Source of the DNA: Verrucomicrobiota bacterium
GTDB lineage: Bacteria; Verrucomicrobiota; Verrucomicrobiia; Limisphaerales; SIBE01
Assembly (NCBI GenBank): GCA_021733945.1
Contig: JAIPJX010000032.1
Span: 1-38,695, forward strand
Direction: 5' to 3'
Length of the DNA stretch: 38,695 nt
In this document: positions 31,557-38,695 of the stretch, one piece after another
Layout of the letters: each line of letters begins with the position of its first letter
Position numbering within the stretch: position 1 is the stretch's first letter
Notes under the pieces: generated by a model
Database searches by the model: none
What the model saw: only the letters and a program-made list of their open reading frames with translations
What the model was told of the DNA's origin: nothing
Translations under genes and position numbers: made by a program

Positions 31557-33590
31557 ATGCTCAATCTCAGCACTCTCAATCCACAGCAACGGCATGCCGT
31601 CGAGCATATCCGCGGCCCCATGCTGATTCTTGCCGGAGCCGGCACAGGCAAAACCCGCGTGATCACCCACCGCATCGCGCACATGGTCGAACTGGGCATT
31701 GCCCCCCATCAAATCCTCGCCGTCACATTCACCAACAAGGCAGCCCGGGAAATGCGCGAACGCGTGCGCAAGCTCATTCCCCGCCGGCGCGCCGCCGCCG
31801 GCTCCGACCAGAGCGCCAACCCCACCATCGGCACATTTCATTCCTTTTGCGTCAAGATTCTCCGCCAGCACATCGAGCACCTTGGATACAAACGAAACTT
31901 CGTCATCTACGACGAAAGCGAGCAGCTCGCAGCCGTTCGGAAGCTGATGAGCAACATCACCGCCAAGGGCGAAAAAACCGACCCGCGCGCCATCCTGACG
32001 ATGCTGAGCCGCGTGCGGCTCCAGGAATCAGCCGACGCCCTCTTCGCCGATCCAAGCGCTGCCGCCCTCGCCCGCCATATCCAGGCCAAGTACGAATCAA
32101 CCCTGCGGGCCAGCAACGCCGTTGATTTCGATGATCTGCTCCTGCTCACCCTCCGCCTGTTCCACGAACATCCCCAGGTGCTCACCCAATCCCAGGAGCA
32201 GTTCCAATACGTGATGGTCGACGAGTATCAGGACACGAGCGCCGCTCAATTCCGGTTGGTACACTCCCTCACACGGCACCACCGCAATCTCTGTGTCGTG
32301 GGCGATGACGACCAAAGCATCTACGGCTGGCGCGGTGCCGAAATCAAGAACCTGCTCAACCTGGAACAGTTCTACCCCGGCTTGAAGATCATCAAACTGG
32401 AACAGAACTACCGGTCCACCAACACCATTCTCTCGGCCGCCAACGCACTCATCCGCAACAACGCCGAGCGCCGCCCCAAAAACCTCTGGTCCGAGAATGG
32501 CCAGGGCGATCTCATCCTCATCCAGACGTTTCCCAATGAGGAGGAGGAAGCCCGGACGATTGTCGAAACAATCGACTACGCCCGAAAAATGAACCAGGTT
32601 CCCTGGTCCTCTCAGGCCATTCTCTTCCGGACCAACGGCCAGTCACGCCCACTCGAAACCGCCCTCCGCCAGGCGGGTGTGCGGTATCATCTGATCGGCG
32701 GGCAAAGTTTCTTCGATCGCCGCGAAATCAAGGATCTCATCGCCTACCTCAAGGTCCTCATCAATCCCCACGACGACATCAGTCTCCTGCGCATCGCAAA
32801 TGTTCCCGCCCGGGGTCTGAGCACCACCACCATGGAGCGACTGCTCTCGATCAGCCAGGAACGCGATTCCTCGGTCTACGCAGCCATGCGCCACACGGAC
32901 GTTCAAGACTCGCTGCTCTCCCGCACCCGCGAAGCGGTTCGCGAGTTCCTCTCCTGGATCGATCAAACACGCGCCCCGCTGGAAGGAGACGGTTCGCTCT
33001 CCCTGGCCATCTGGGCCAACGGCTTTCTCTCGGACATCGAGTACTGGACCGAGCTGCGCCGATCGGAGAAAAACCCGGAATCCGCCGAATCCCGCGTGCA
33101 GAACCTGAAGGATCTGATCGCCGTTCTGGACAAACGGCAAACTCAGGGACAAACCCCCATCGAATGCCTGGAGGGGTTTCTGGAGGAACTGGTCCTGGAT
33201 CCGGACCGCGGCAACGACCCTCCCGATGGAGACGCCGTCACCCTCATTACGATTCACAGTTGCAAGGGACTCGAATTCCCCAATGTACACATCGTCGGCA
33301 TCGAGGACGGACTGATCCCCCACACCCGCTCCAAAACCGAGGGCACCACCGACGAGGAACGACGCCTGTTCTACGTGGCCATCACCCGTGCCATGCGCAA
33401 GCTCTCCCTCAGCCACTGCCTCGGCCGCAAGAAATACGGAGAGGTCATCCCCTGCCACCCTTCCCCATTCCTCAAGGAGCTGCCGACCGAACTCCTCGAG
33501 AATGCGGCGGAGCTGGCCAAAAAGCCCGTGAATGTGGATTCCGGACGAAATCTCTTTGCAGGCTTGCGTGCCATGCTCGATGAGAGCTAG
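31557..33590 (+). CDS. UvrD/Rep-family ATP-dependent DNA helicase
   Basis: Superfamily 1A 3'-5' helicase for repair or replication restart. 677 residues. In order: Q motif LNPQQRHAV, Walker A LAGAGTGKT (Lys32), motif Ia AVTFTNKAAREM, TFHSFC, Walker B VDEYQDT, motif III DDDQSIYGWRGA, motif IV LEQNYRST, motif V VTLITIHSCKGLEFPNVH, motif VI RRLFYVAITRA. The length is nearer to Rep (673) than to UvrD (720), and the C-terminal RNA-polymerase-binding tail of UvrD/PcrA is missing. Start ATG 31557 lies 22 bases after the STAS gene; the frame continuing upstream overlaps that gene and is discarded. Confidence 0.95.
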   Translation: MLNLSTLNPQQRHAVEHIRGPMLILAGAGTGKTRVITHRIAHMVELGIAPHQILAVTFTNKAAREMRERVRKLIPRRRAAAGSDQSANPTIGTFHSFCVKILRQHIEHLGYKRNFVIYDESEQLAAVRKLMSNITAKGEKTDPRAILTMLSRVRLQESADALFADPSAAALARHIQAKYESTLRASNAVDFDDLLLLTLRLFHEHPQVLTQSQEQFQYVMVDEYQDTSAAQFRLVHSLTRHHRNLCVVGDDDQSIYGWRGAEIKNLLNLEQFYPGLKIIKLEQNYRSTNTILSAANALIRNNAERRPKNLWSENGQGDLILIQTFPNEEEEARTIVETIDYARKMNQVPWSSQAILFRTNGQSRPLETALRQAGVRYHLIGGQSFFDRREIKDLIAYLKVLINPHDDISLLRIANVPARGLSTTTMERLLSISQERDSSVYAAMRHTDVQDSLLSRTREAVREFLSWIDQTRAPLEGDGSLSLAIWANGFLSDIEYWTELRRSEKNPESAESRVQNLKDLIAVLDKRQTQGQTPIECLEGFLEELVLDPDRGNDPPDGDAVTLITIHSCKGLEFPNVHIVGIEDGLIPHTRSKTEGTTDEERRLFYVAITRAMRKLSLSHCLGRKKYGEVIPCHPSPFLKELPTELLENAAELAKKPVNVDSGRNLFAGLRAMLDES

Positions 33591-33655
33591 GATGGCGCTC
33601 GGCGATCGGGAAGGAGTGATCGACCTGAACGATCAGCTGCCTTGAAACACAGTCC

Positions 33656-33796
33656 ATGAAACACCGCCATCGCCGAAGCAAACTCACCAAATTCGCGGAC
33701 ATTCACGGAATGTTGGCTTTTAAAATCCTGCTGGTCATCCTATCGGTGGTCCTGGCCGGCTGTCTCATCTACTTCGTCTCGACCTTCCGCATGTAA
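33656..33796 (+). CDS. Small single-pass membrane peptide (46 residues)
   Basis: Frame beginning MKHRHRRSKLTKFADIHG with a strongly basic N-terminus, then one hydrophobic segment (about 19-42, MLAFKILLVILSVVLAG then CLIYFVSTF). About three quarters of its codons end in G or C, as in real genes of this window, and the basic-in orientation is sensible. It fills the gap between the helicase and the convergent protease, starting 66 bases after the helicase stop. There is no clear ribosome site. A TGATCG / CGATCA stem lies at 33617-33635. No family recognised; function unknown. Confidence 0.45.
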   Translation: MKHRHRRSKLTKFADIHGMLAFKILLVILSVVLAGCLIYFVSTFRM

Positions 33797-33806
33797 CCCT
33801 CCGGGG

Positions 33807-36008
33807 TTATTCGACGGCGTTTCCAATCACGCGATAAAAACGCCCGCCAACACGGTTCCCGACCGGTACCTTCAGCTCAAGACCCGCCGCGTCAGGCGGC
33901 ACATTGGTTTCCACAAGCGTGGTCCATAGCAGCAGATCGAGTGAGGTTTGAAGCGCCACCCGCGCTCCTCCGGCACCGCCCAGAGAGAACCGAAAACCGT
34001 CGCCATCCAAACCCCGCGGCTGCAACACCCATCCCGCCCCTGCAAAGTCTGACGTTCCAAACAACTCGATCCGCACGGATTCCAAAACGCCCGTGTTCCG
34101 CGCCCGCCGGTCCACCACCTTCACCTTCCATTCCCCGTCTGACAGTTCTCCCCAGTGGAAAACCGACATGAAGGTCCAGTCCTCGTAATCGGCCGTAAAA
34201 TCGGAATGCAGTTCGGTCATGGGACTCTCCGTCCCGTGCGGTGAAATGAGCGAAATCGCCAGGTCACCCCGGCGTGCATGCCGGATCCGCGTCGAGAGCG
34301 TCGCGTGCTCCACCCGCAGCCGCTGCGATTGAGGAATCAGGAACGTCCGGGTGAGCCCGACGGCATTGTTGTCCGGAATGGTCTGACCCAGTCCCGATGC
34401 CTCCATCACAAACCGTTTCTGTTCACCCAGATTTCTCCAGCCGCGAGCCAGGCCGACGGCTTCCCCCGCATCGATCAGCCCCGCGCCGTACAGGGGACTA
34501 AAATGAAACCCGGCCTGGTTGATCCGCCAGCTTGAATTCCCGGGCTCCAATTGCCTCGCCGAACGCATCAGGATCTCCTGCACGTCGCGCCACCCCAATT
34601 CCGGGTTCGACTCCAGCACCAACGCCACCACCCCGGACACCGCTGCCGAAGAAGCCGACGTGCCTCCAAACGTCTTTGTGTAGTTCACATCCGATGTGTC
34701 ACCCGTGGACCCAAAATAATTCAGCCCATCGTCCCCGGTCAGGTCCGTGGTCATGATCCCCGGACGAATCGAATCAAGCGGACCGCTCGACGGAGCGACA
34801 ACCACCAGGCAGGCTCCGGGCTCGCTGTACACTGCCCGGGTCCCCCCGTCATCAACCGATCCAACCGCGATCGTCTGGATCGCGTTCGCATACCCATCGT
34901 AGTTCATGTTATCCCCCACCTCCCCTCCGTTGCCGCCGGCCCAGACAAAGATCGTGCCCCTGCCGCCCCGTCCTTCCACCACGGCCTTTTCAATCGCCTT
35001 CTGCATCAGGGGGCCGGGACCTTCCAGGGATCGTCCCGTGTCCTCCGCTCCCCATGCGTTGCTGCTCACGGACACCGCAGCCCCACCCTGCGCCATCGCC
35101 AGGGCATCCTGTTCGTCACTCTGATCAAAACCCCCAATCAGACGGACCGGCACCAGCGACGCCTCGAACGCCACCCCCACAATTCCAACGTCATTGTTCC
35201 CGCGCCCGGCCACCACACCGGAGATTGCCGTGCCGTGAAAATCATCACTCCCCCGAGGGCTCGCGTCGGCATCCCCATCGCGAAAATCGTACTGAAACCG
35301 CGTATCAATATTCTCAGTGAGATCCGGATGCGTTCGCTGAACGCCGTCATCCACAACCGCCACGAGAATCCCATTTCCGCGAAACCGATCCCATACATTG
35401 GTCACGTTCAGGTCCAACCGGCGTGCCCCGCCAAACTGCCCCCAGTTCAGGAGATGCCAGTCATAAATAAAGAACGGATCATTTGGCAGGAACTTTCGCA
35501 CCGACTTGCGGCCAAGCACCGGTTCCGCCGAGAGCACGCCTTCCCGTCCACGATATTTCAGCGCCAGCTCAAGCGCGGCATCCCGTCCTTCCGCCTCCAG
35601 AAGGAAATACCCCGGAGCATCATCCACTCCCTCAACATTCGGTTCCCCCACAAACACACGGCGTTCCTCCACACCCTGGGCAAGCCGGACCAACACGCGA
35701 CCGGTGGGCACCCGGCGCGCGAACTCCGTGCGCGTCCGGCCTTTTTCATACAGCACGGTCCGGGTCTCACCCACCAGCAACCCCGGCAATCCAATCCCAC
35801 CGGCCATGGAATCCTCCGGTATAAATTCCGAAACGATCTCGAACACCCGGTTCTGGCCGGAATCGCGAACCTCGATGGTCGCCCCCATGGATATGGAACA
35901 CCACACAACACCCCACACGCTCAGGGCTCGCACGAACCAATCCAGCGACGTTCGCAGCCGTTCAGGGTGGCACCACGGCCCGGAAGTGCGAACCCCTTCA
36001 AGGTTCAC
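33807..36008 (-). CDS. Exported kexin/furin-like serine protease (S8) with P domain
   Basis: 733 residues. A signal or anchor segment (about 22-42) is followed by a propeptide-like region to about 175. The catalytic domain opens with [15 protein letters not shown], as in kexin, and has Asp220 (VVDDGV), His258 (FHGTA), oxyanion Asn360 (AGGNGG) and Ser451 (GGTSASSA). A P/homo-B beta domain (about 555-650, ending VRIELFG) and a final module with [16 protein letters not shown] and FYRVIG follow. It probably matures or degrades proteins outside the inner membrane. Start GTG 36008 is chosen because AGGAGG lies 8 bases before it and it overlaps the nadB stop as GTGA; ATG 36047 would overlap nadB by 43 bases. 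Confidence 0.93.
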   Translation of the reverse strand: MNLEGVRTSGPWCHPERLRTSLDWFVRALSVWGVVWCSISMGATIEVRDSGQNRVFEIVSEFIPEDSMAGGIGLPGLLVGETRTVLYEKGRTRTEFARRVPTGRVLVRLAQGVEERRVFVGEPNVEGVDDAPGYFLLEAEGRDAALELALKYRGREGVLSAEPVLGRKSVRKFLPNDPFFIYDWHLLNWGQFGGARRLDLNVTNVWDRFRGNGILVAVVDDGVQRTHPDLTENIDTRFQYDFRDGDADASPRGSDDFHGTAISGVVAGRGNNDVGIVGVAFEASLVPVRLIGGFDQSDEQDALAMAQGGAAVSVSSNAWGAEDTGRSLEGPGPLMQKAIEKAVVEGRGGRGTIFVWAGGNGGEVGDNMNYDGYANAIQTIAVGSVDDGGTRAVYSEPGACLVVVAPSSGPLDSIRPGIMTTDLTGDDGLNYFGSTGDTSDVNYTKTFGGTSASSAAVSGVVALVLESNPELGWRDVQEILMRSARQLEPGNSSWRINQAGFHFSPLYGAGLIDAGEAVGLARGWRNLGEQKRFVMEASGLGQTIPDNNAVGLTRTFLIPQSQRLRVEHATLSTRIRHARRGDLAISLISPHGTESPMTELHSDFTADYEDWTFMSVFHWGELSDGEWKVKVVDRRARNTGVLESVRIELFGTSDFAGAGWVLQPRGLDGDGFRFSLGGAGGARVALQTSLDLLLWTTLVETNVPPDAAGLELKVPVGNRVGGRFYRVIGNAVE

Positions 36009-37624
36009 GTCTGCGACCTCCTCAAAATCGTGTCCCGCTGGGCCCATTCAGGATTCTTTTCAGGAAAATCCAGGTTGTAATGCAACCCCCGGCTCTCGGG
36101 CCGTTCCAACGCGCTCTTGATGATCAGATCCGCCACGGTGGCAATGTTGCGCAATTCCAGCAAATCATTCGTGACGTTGAAGTCCCAGTAATAGTCCTGA
36201 ATCTCCGCCATCAGATTGGCAATGCGCGACTGGGCCCGCTTGAGCCGTTTGTTGGTCCTCACGATCCCCACATAATCCCACATCACCCGCCGGATCTCGT
36301 CCCAGTTGTGCGACACCACCACCAGTTCGTCCGGATCGCTTGCATTGCCGCGCTGCCACGCCGGAATGGGCTCCAGATTCTCCGGAACCGGGTAACTCAA
36401 CGCGCTGGCAGCGGCTCGATGGGCACAAACCAGGGCTTCCAGAAGCGAATTGCTCGCGAGGCGGTTCGCCCCATGCAATCCAGTACAGGCCACTTCACCC
36501 ACGGCATACAATCCCGCCAACTCGGTCTCTCCGGCCACATTGGTCAGCACACCGCCACACTGATAATGAGCCGCGGGCACAACGGGAATCGGCTCCTTGG
36601 TGATGTCCAATCCAAACTGCAGACAGGTGGCGTAAATATTCGGAAACCGTTCCATCGTGAATCGCGCCGGCTTGTGCGTGATGTCCAACTGCACATGGTC
36701 CGCCCCCGTCCGCTTCATTTCACTGTCGATGGCGCGGGCCACAATGTCCCGGGGTGCCAGCGCCTTCAGCGGATGATACTGCTCCATGAATTCAACGCCC
36801 GCGATCGACCGGAGCACCCCTCCCTCGCCCCGCACGGCCTCGCTGATCAGGAACGATTTGGCTTTCGGATGATACAGGCAGGTGGGATGGAACTGGATAA
36901 ATTCCATGTTCGCGACCGCCACCCCCGCCCGGTAGGCCATCGCCACTCCATCCCCGGTGGCAATATCCGGATTGGTCGTATACAGGTAGACCTTGCCGCA
37001 TCCCCCGGTCGCCAGCAGCACCACCGAGGCGCAGATCGTCAGAACCTCCCCCCGCGCCTTATCCAGCACGTAGGCTCCCAGACACCGGTTCCGGCCCTTC
37101 ATTCCCAGCTTGGCGCTGGTGATCAGGTCGATCCCGAGATGATCTTCACAGATTTCGATGTTCGCATGCTTCGCGATGGCCGCAAGCAGCGCCTGCTCGA
37201 TTTCACGCCCCGTGACGTCCTTGGCATGCAGGATCCGGCGTTTGGAATGCCCACCCTCCTTGCCCAGATCAAGCTCCCGGACTCCCACCGACGAGTCCGT
37301 CTCCCGCTCGGAGAACCGCATGCCAAGTTCAATCAACTCGGTGATCCGCGCGGGCCCCTCTTCGATCACGGTCCGCACCACGGCTTCGTCGCATAATCCG
37401 GCCCCGGCCTCCAGGGTATCCCTCACATGCATTTCGAAGGAATCCTCCTTCGAAGTCACCGCAGCTATCCCACCCTGGGCGTAATTCGTATTCGATTCCG
37501 CCCGGTGCTTCTTGGTCACAATGCACACCGTGCCGTGTGCGGCCATCTTGAGTGCAAAGGTCAATCCCGCAATCCCACTGCCGATCACCAGATAATCCAC
37601 CCGCCGTATGTGCTGTGTCTCCAC
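36005..37624 (-). CDS. nadB: L-aspartate oxidase
   Basis: FAD enzyme oxidising aspartate to iminoaspartate, the first step of de novo NAD synthesis. 539 residues. The FAD-binding [10 protein letters not shown] is at residues 16-25. Active-site stretches [35 protein letters not shown] and [13 protein letters not shown] are all present, plus [21 protein letters not shown]. The C-terminal helical domain is complete. The start GTG 37624 lies 3 bases past the panC stop; a GTG at codon 9 is an alternative, since family members often begin just before DYLVIGSG. nadA and nadC are not in the window. The last codons hold the AGGAGG ribosome site of the protease gene. Confidence 0.96.
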   Translation of the reverse strand: METQHIRRVDYLVIGSGIAGLTFALKMAAHGTVCIVTKKHRAESNTNYAQGGIAAVTSKEDSFEMHVRDTLEAGAGLCDEAVVRTVIEEGPARITELIELGMRFSERETDSSVGVRELDLGKEGGHSKRRILHAKDVTGREIEQALLAAIAKHANIEICEDHLGIDLITSAKLGMKGRNRCLGAYVLDKARGEVLTICASVVLLATGGCGKVYLYTTNPDIATGDGVAMAYRAGVAVANMEFIQFHPTCLYHPKAKSFLISEAVRGEGGVLRSIAGVEFMEQYHPLKALAPRDIVARAIDSEMKRTGADHVQLDITHKPARFTMERFPNIYATCLQFGLDITKEPIPVVPAAHYQCGGVLTNVAGETELAGLYAVGEVACTGLHGANRLASNSLLEALVCAHRAAASALSYPVPENLEPIPAWQRGNASDPDELVVVSHNWDEIRRVMWDYVGIVRTNKRLKRAQSRIANLMAEIQDYYWDFNVTNDLLELRNIATVADLIIKSALERPESRGLHYNLDFPEKNPEWAQRDTILRRSQT

Positions 37625-37627
37625 GCC

Positions 37628-38494
37628 TCAGAGTTCTCCGTTGTCAATCAACCGTGTTTTCCCAACAAATACCGCCAACGCCAGCTGCATGCCCCGGCTC
37701 GCCGATCGCACGGGAAGCAGGGTCGCCGGATCGAACACAGAAACATACTCCACACGCGCATCGGGTTCCTTGCCAATCATCCCCGCCACTTCCCGGCACA
37801 ACCTGGCTCCCGGGACCCCGGACGAGGATTCCCTGACCCTCCGACGCGCCATGCGGATCGCCCGATACAGAACGCATGCCTGCTGCCGTTCCTCAACGGA
37901 AAGATACCGGTTGCGCGAACTCATCGCCAATCCGTCCTTCTCACGAACGGTCGGAACCACAATCAATCGCACCGGAAAATTAAGATCCCGGATCATCCGC
38001 CCAACCACTGCGGCCTGTTGAAAATCTTTGCTTCCGAAAATGGCGATGTCGGGAAGCACCAGATTGAAGAGCTTGGCCACCACGGTCGTCACCCCTCGAA
38101 AATGAGTCGGTCGCGCAGCCCCTTCCATCCCTCCGGCAAGGAGCTCCTCAACCACATAGGTGCTGTGGGGATGTTTCTCCGATTTCGGATAAATCTCACG
38201 GTCACCCGGGGCAAAGACCGCATCCACCCCGCGGGCTCGACACAACTGCAGATCGCGCGTCAGGTCCCTCGGGTAACGGCTCAGATCCTCGTTCGCCCCA
38301 AACTGAATGGGATTTACATAAATGCTCACCACCACCCGTCCCTCCGGCCCCACGGAACGCCGCGCCCGATCAACCAGCCTCAAATGCCCCTCGTGCAGAC
38401 ATCCCATGGTCGGGACGAACGCAATTCGAACACCCCGCCGCCGCCACTCCAGAGCTCGTCGCTGCATACCCGAGGCCGTCCTGATGATCCGCAT
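37628..38494 (-). CDS. panC: Pantothenate synthetase
   Basis: Joins pantoate and beta-alanine with ATP to form pantothenate, a coenzyme A precursor. 288 residues. Nucleotidyltransferase motifs: VPTMGCLHEGHLRL (27-40, HEGH), SIYVNPIQFG, the pantoate-binding HFRGVTTVVAKLFNL and FGSKDFQQ, and the KMSKS-like AMSSRNRYLS. ATG 38494 (MRIIRTASGMQ) is the family-like start; an upstream in-frame ATG would add 46 atypical residues. First gene of the panC-nadB-protease run. Both panC (through beta-alanine) and nadB draw on aspartate, a possible reason for pairing. Confidence 0.96.
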   Translation of the reverse strand: MRIIRTASGMQRRALEWRRRGVRIAFVPTMGCLHEGHLRLVDRARRSVGPEGRVVVSIYVNPIQFGANEDLSRYPRDLTRDLQLCRARGVDAVFAPGDREIYPKSEKHPHSTYVVEELLAGGMEGAARPTHFRGVTTVVAKLFNLVLPDIAIFGSKDFQQAAVVGRMIRDLNFPVRLIVVPTVREKDGLAMSSRNRYLSVEERQQACVLYRAIRMARRRVRESSSGVPGARLCREVAGMIGKEPDARVEYVSVFDPATLLPVRSASRGMQLALAVFVGKTRLIDNGEL

Positions 38495-38500
38495 CCCGCT

Positions 38501-38529
38501 AAACTGTGCGACCGGCGGCCAACTATCAA
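38501..38529 (-). promoter_or_regulatory. Weak candidate panC promoter
   Basis: Minus strand TTGATA (38529-38524), 17-base spacer, CAGTTT (38506-38501), then 6 bases to ATG 38494. The -35 is 5/6 but the -10 is poor. Listed because the spacing repeats that of lpxC-fabZ and the TPR lipoprotein gene. Confidence 0.3.
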
Positions 38530-38695
38530 TGCAATTGTAAGACCCGCGAATGCCTTGGGTGCAAGACAGAATTCTTCGAACCGTTGCTTCCATTGGCTTG
38601 TTTGGAAAAAGTATCTGACCTCCAATCACCACGTCGGTTGAAGATCTGAAAAGGTGGCACGAACCGCACTGCCATTCGCGCGAACCGTCCCGGTG

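Overview
The window looks like chromosome of a GC-rich, Gram-negative, LPS-making bacterium, most likely a verrucomicrobium of the Pedosphaera/Limisphaera type. This placement is inferred from gene content; no rRNA is present to confirm it. The signs are a pseudopilin with the [25 protein letters not shown] signal split across its N-terminus, a fused LpxC-FabZ, HPr beside HPr kinase, many lipid A/Kdo/heptose genes, and two exported proteins sharing a short 'S-x-D-L/W-x-x-W ... FYR' module that is frequent in exported proteins of this group. I see no phage, insertion sequence, CRISPR array, rRNA or tRNA.

Layout. 1-857 (+): 5'-truncated WecA/MraY-type sugar-phosphate transferase. 875-6255 (-): lpxC-fabZ, lpxA and a large exported dikinase-like protein. 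6489-9195 (-): rpsO-pnp, with a structured pnp leader and a strong terminator after pnp. 9468-12360 (+): iolB, a pseudopilin and a DapA-family lyase. 12493-19979 (-): a tight cluster transcribed as HTH/metallo-beta-lactamase protein, kdsA, lptC/A-like, lptB, hprK, ptsH, gatC, gatA. 20068-21680 (+): two lipoproteins. 21737-26988 (-): ilvB with a leader-peptide attenuator, galE, and a REC-PAS-PAS-PP2C phosphatase. 27152-28555 (+): TPR protein. 28687-29172 (-): hldE-type adenylyltransferase. 29310-33796 (+): bifunctional-nuclease-family protein, holA, a STAS protein, a UvrD/Rep helicase and a 46-residue membrane peptide. 33807-38494 (-): panC, nadB and a kexin-like protease.

How the genes fit together. 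Envelope biogenesis dominates: lipid A (lpxC, lpxA), Kdo (kdsA), heptose (hldE), LPS export (lptC/A, lptB) and sugar nucleotides (galE). HPr and HPr kinase sit inside the LPS-export operon, recalling the proteobacterial lpt/PTS-Ntr cluster. The SpoIIE-type phosphatase and the STAS protein could form a partner-switching pair. Four gene pairs overlap by exactly 4 bp (kdsA/lptC-A, lptC-A/lptB, BFN/holA, nadB/protease), which suggests translational coupling.

The most interesting signals are four. (1) A recurrent promoter geometry puts the -10 hexamer only 6-9 bases before the start codon, implying leaderless or almost leaderless mRNAs for the first genes of many units. (2) A complete leader-peptide attenuator, not previously marked, precedes ilvB. 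(3) An exported protein has the domain order of plant glucan, water dikinases. (4) HPr kinase carries Met in place of its active-site His. No gene-free stretch exceeds about 300 bases except 26831-27151, which is filled by the ilvB attenuator and two divergent promoters. In 38530-38695 I see nothing I can support.
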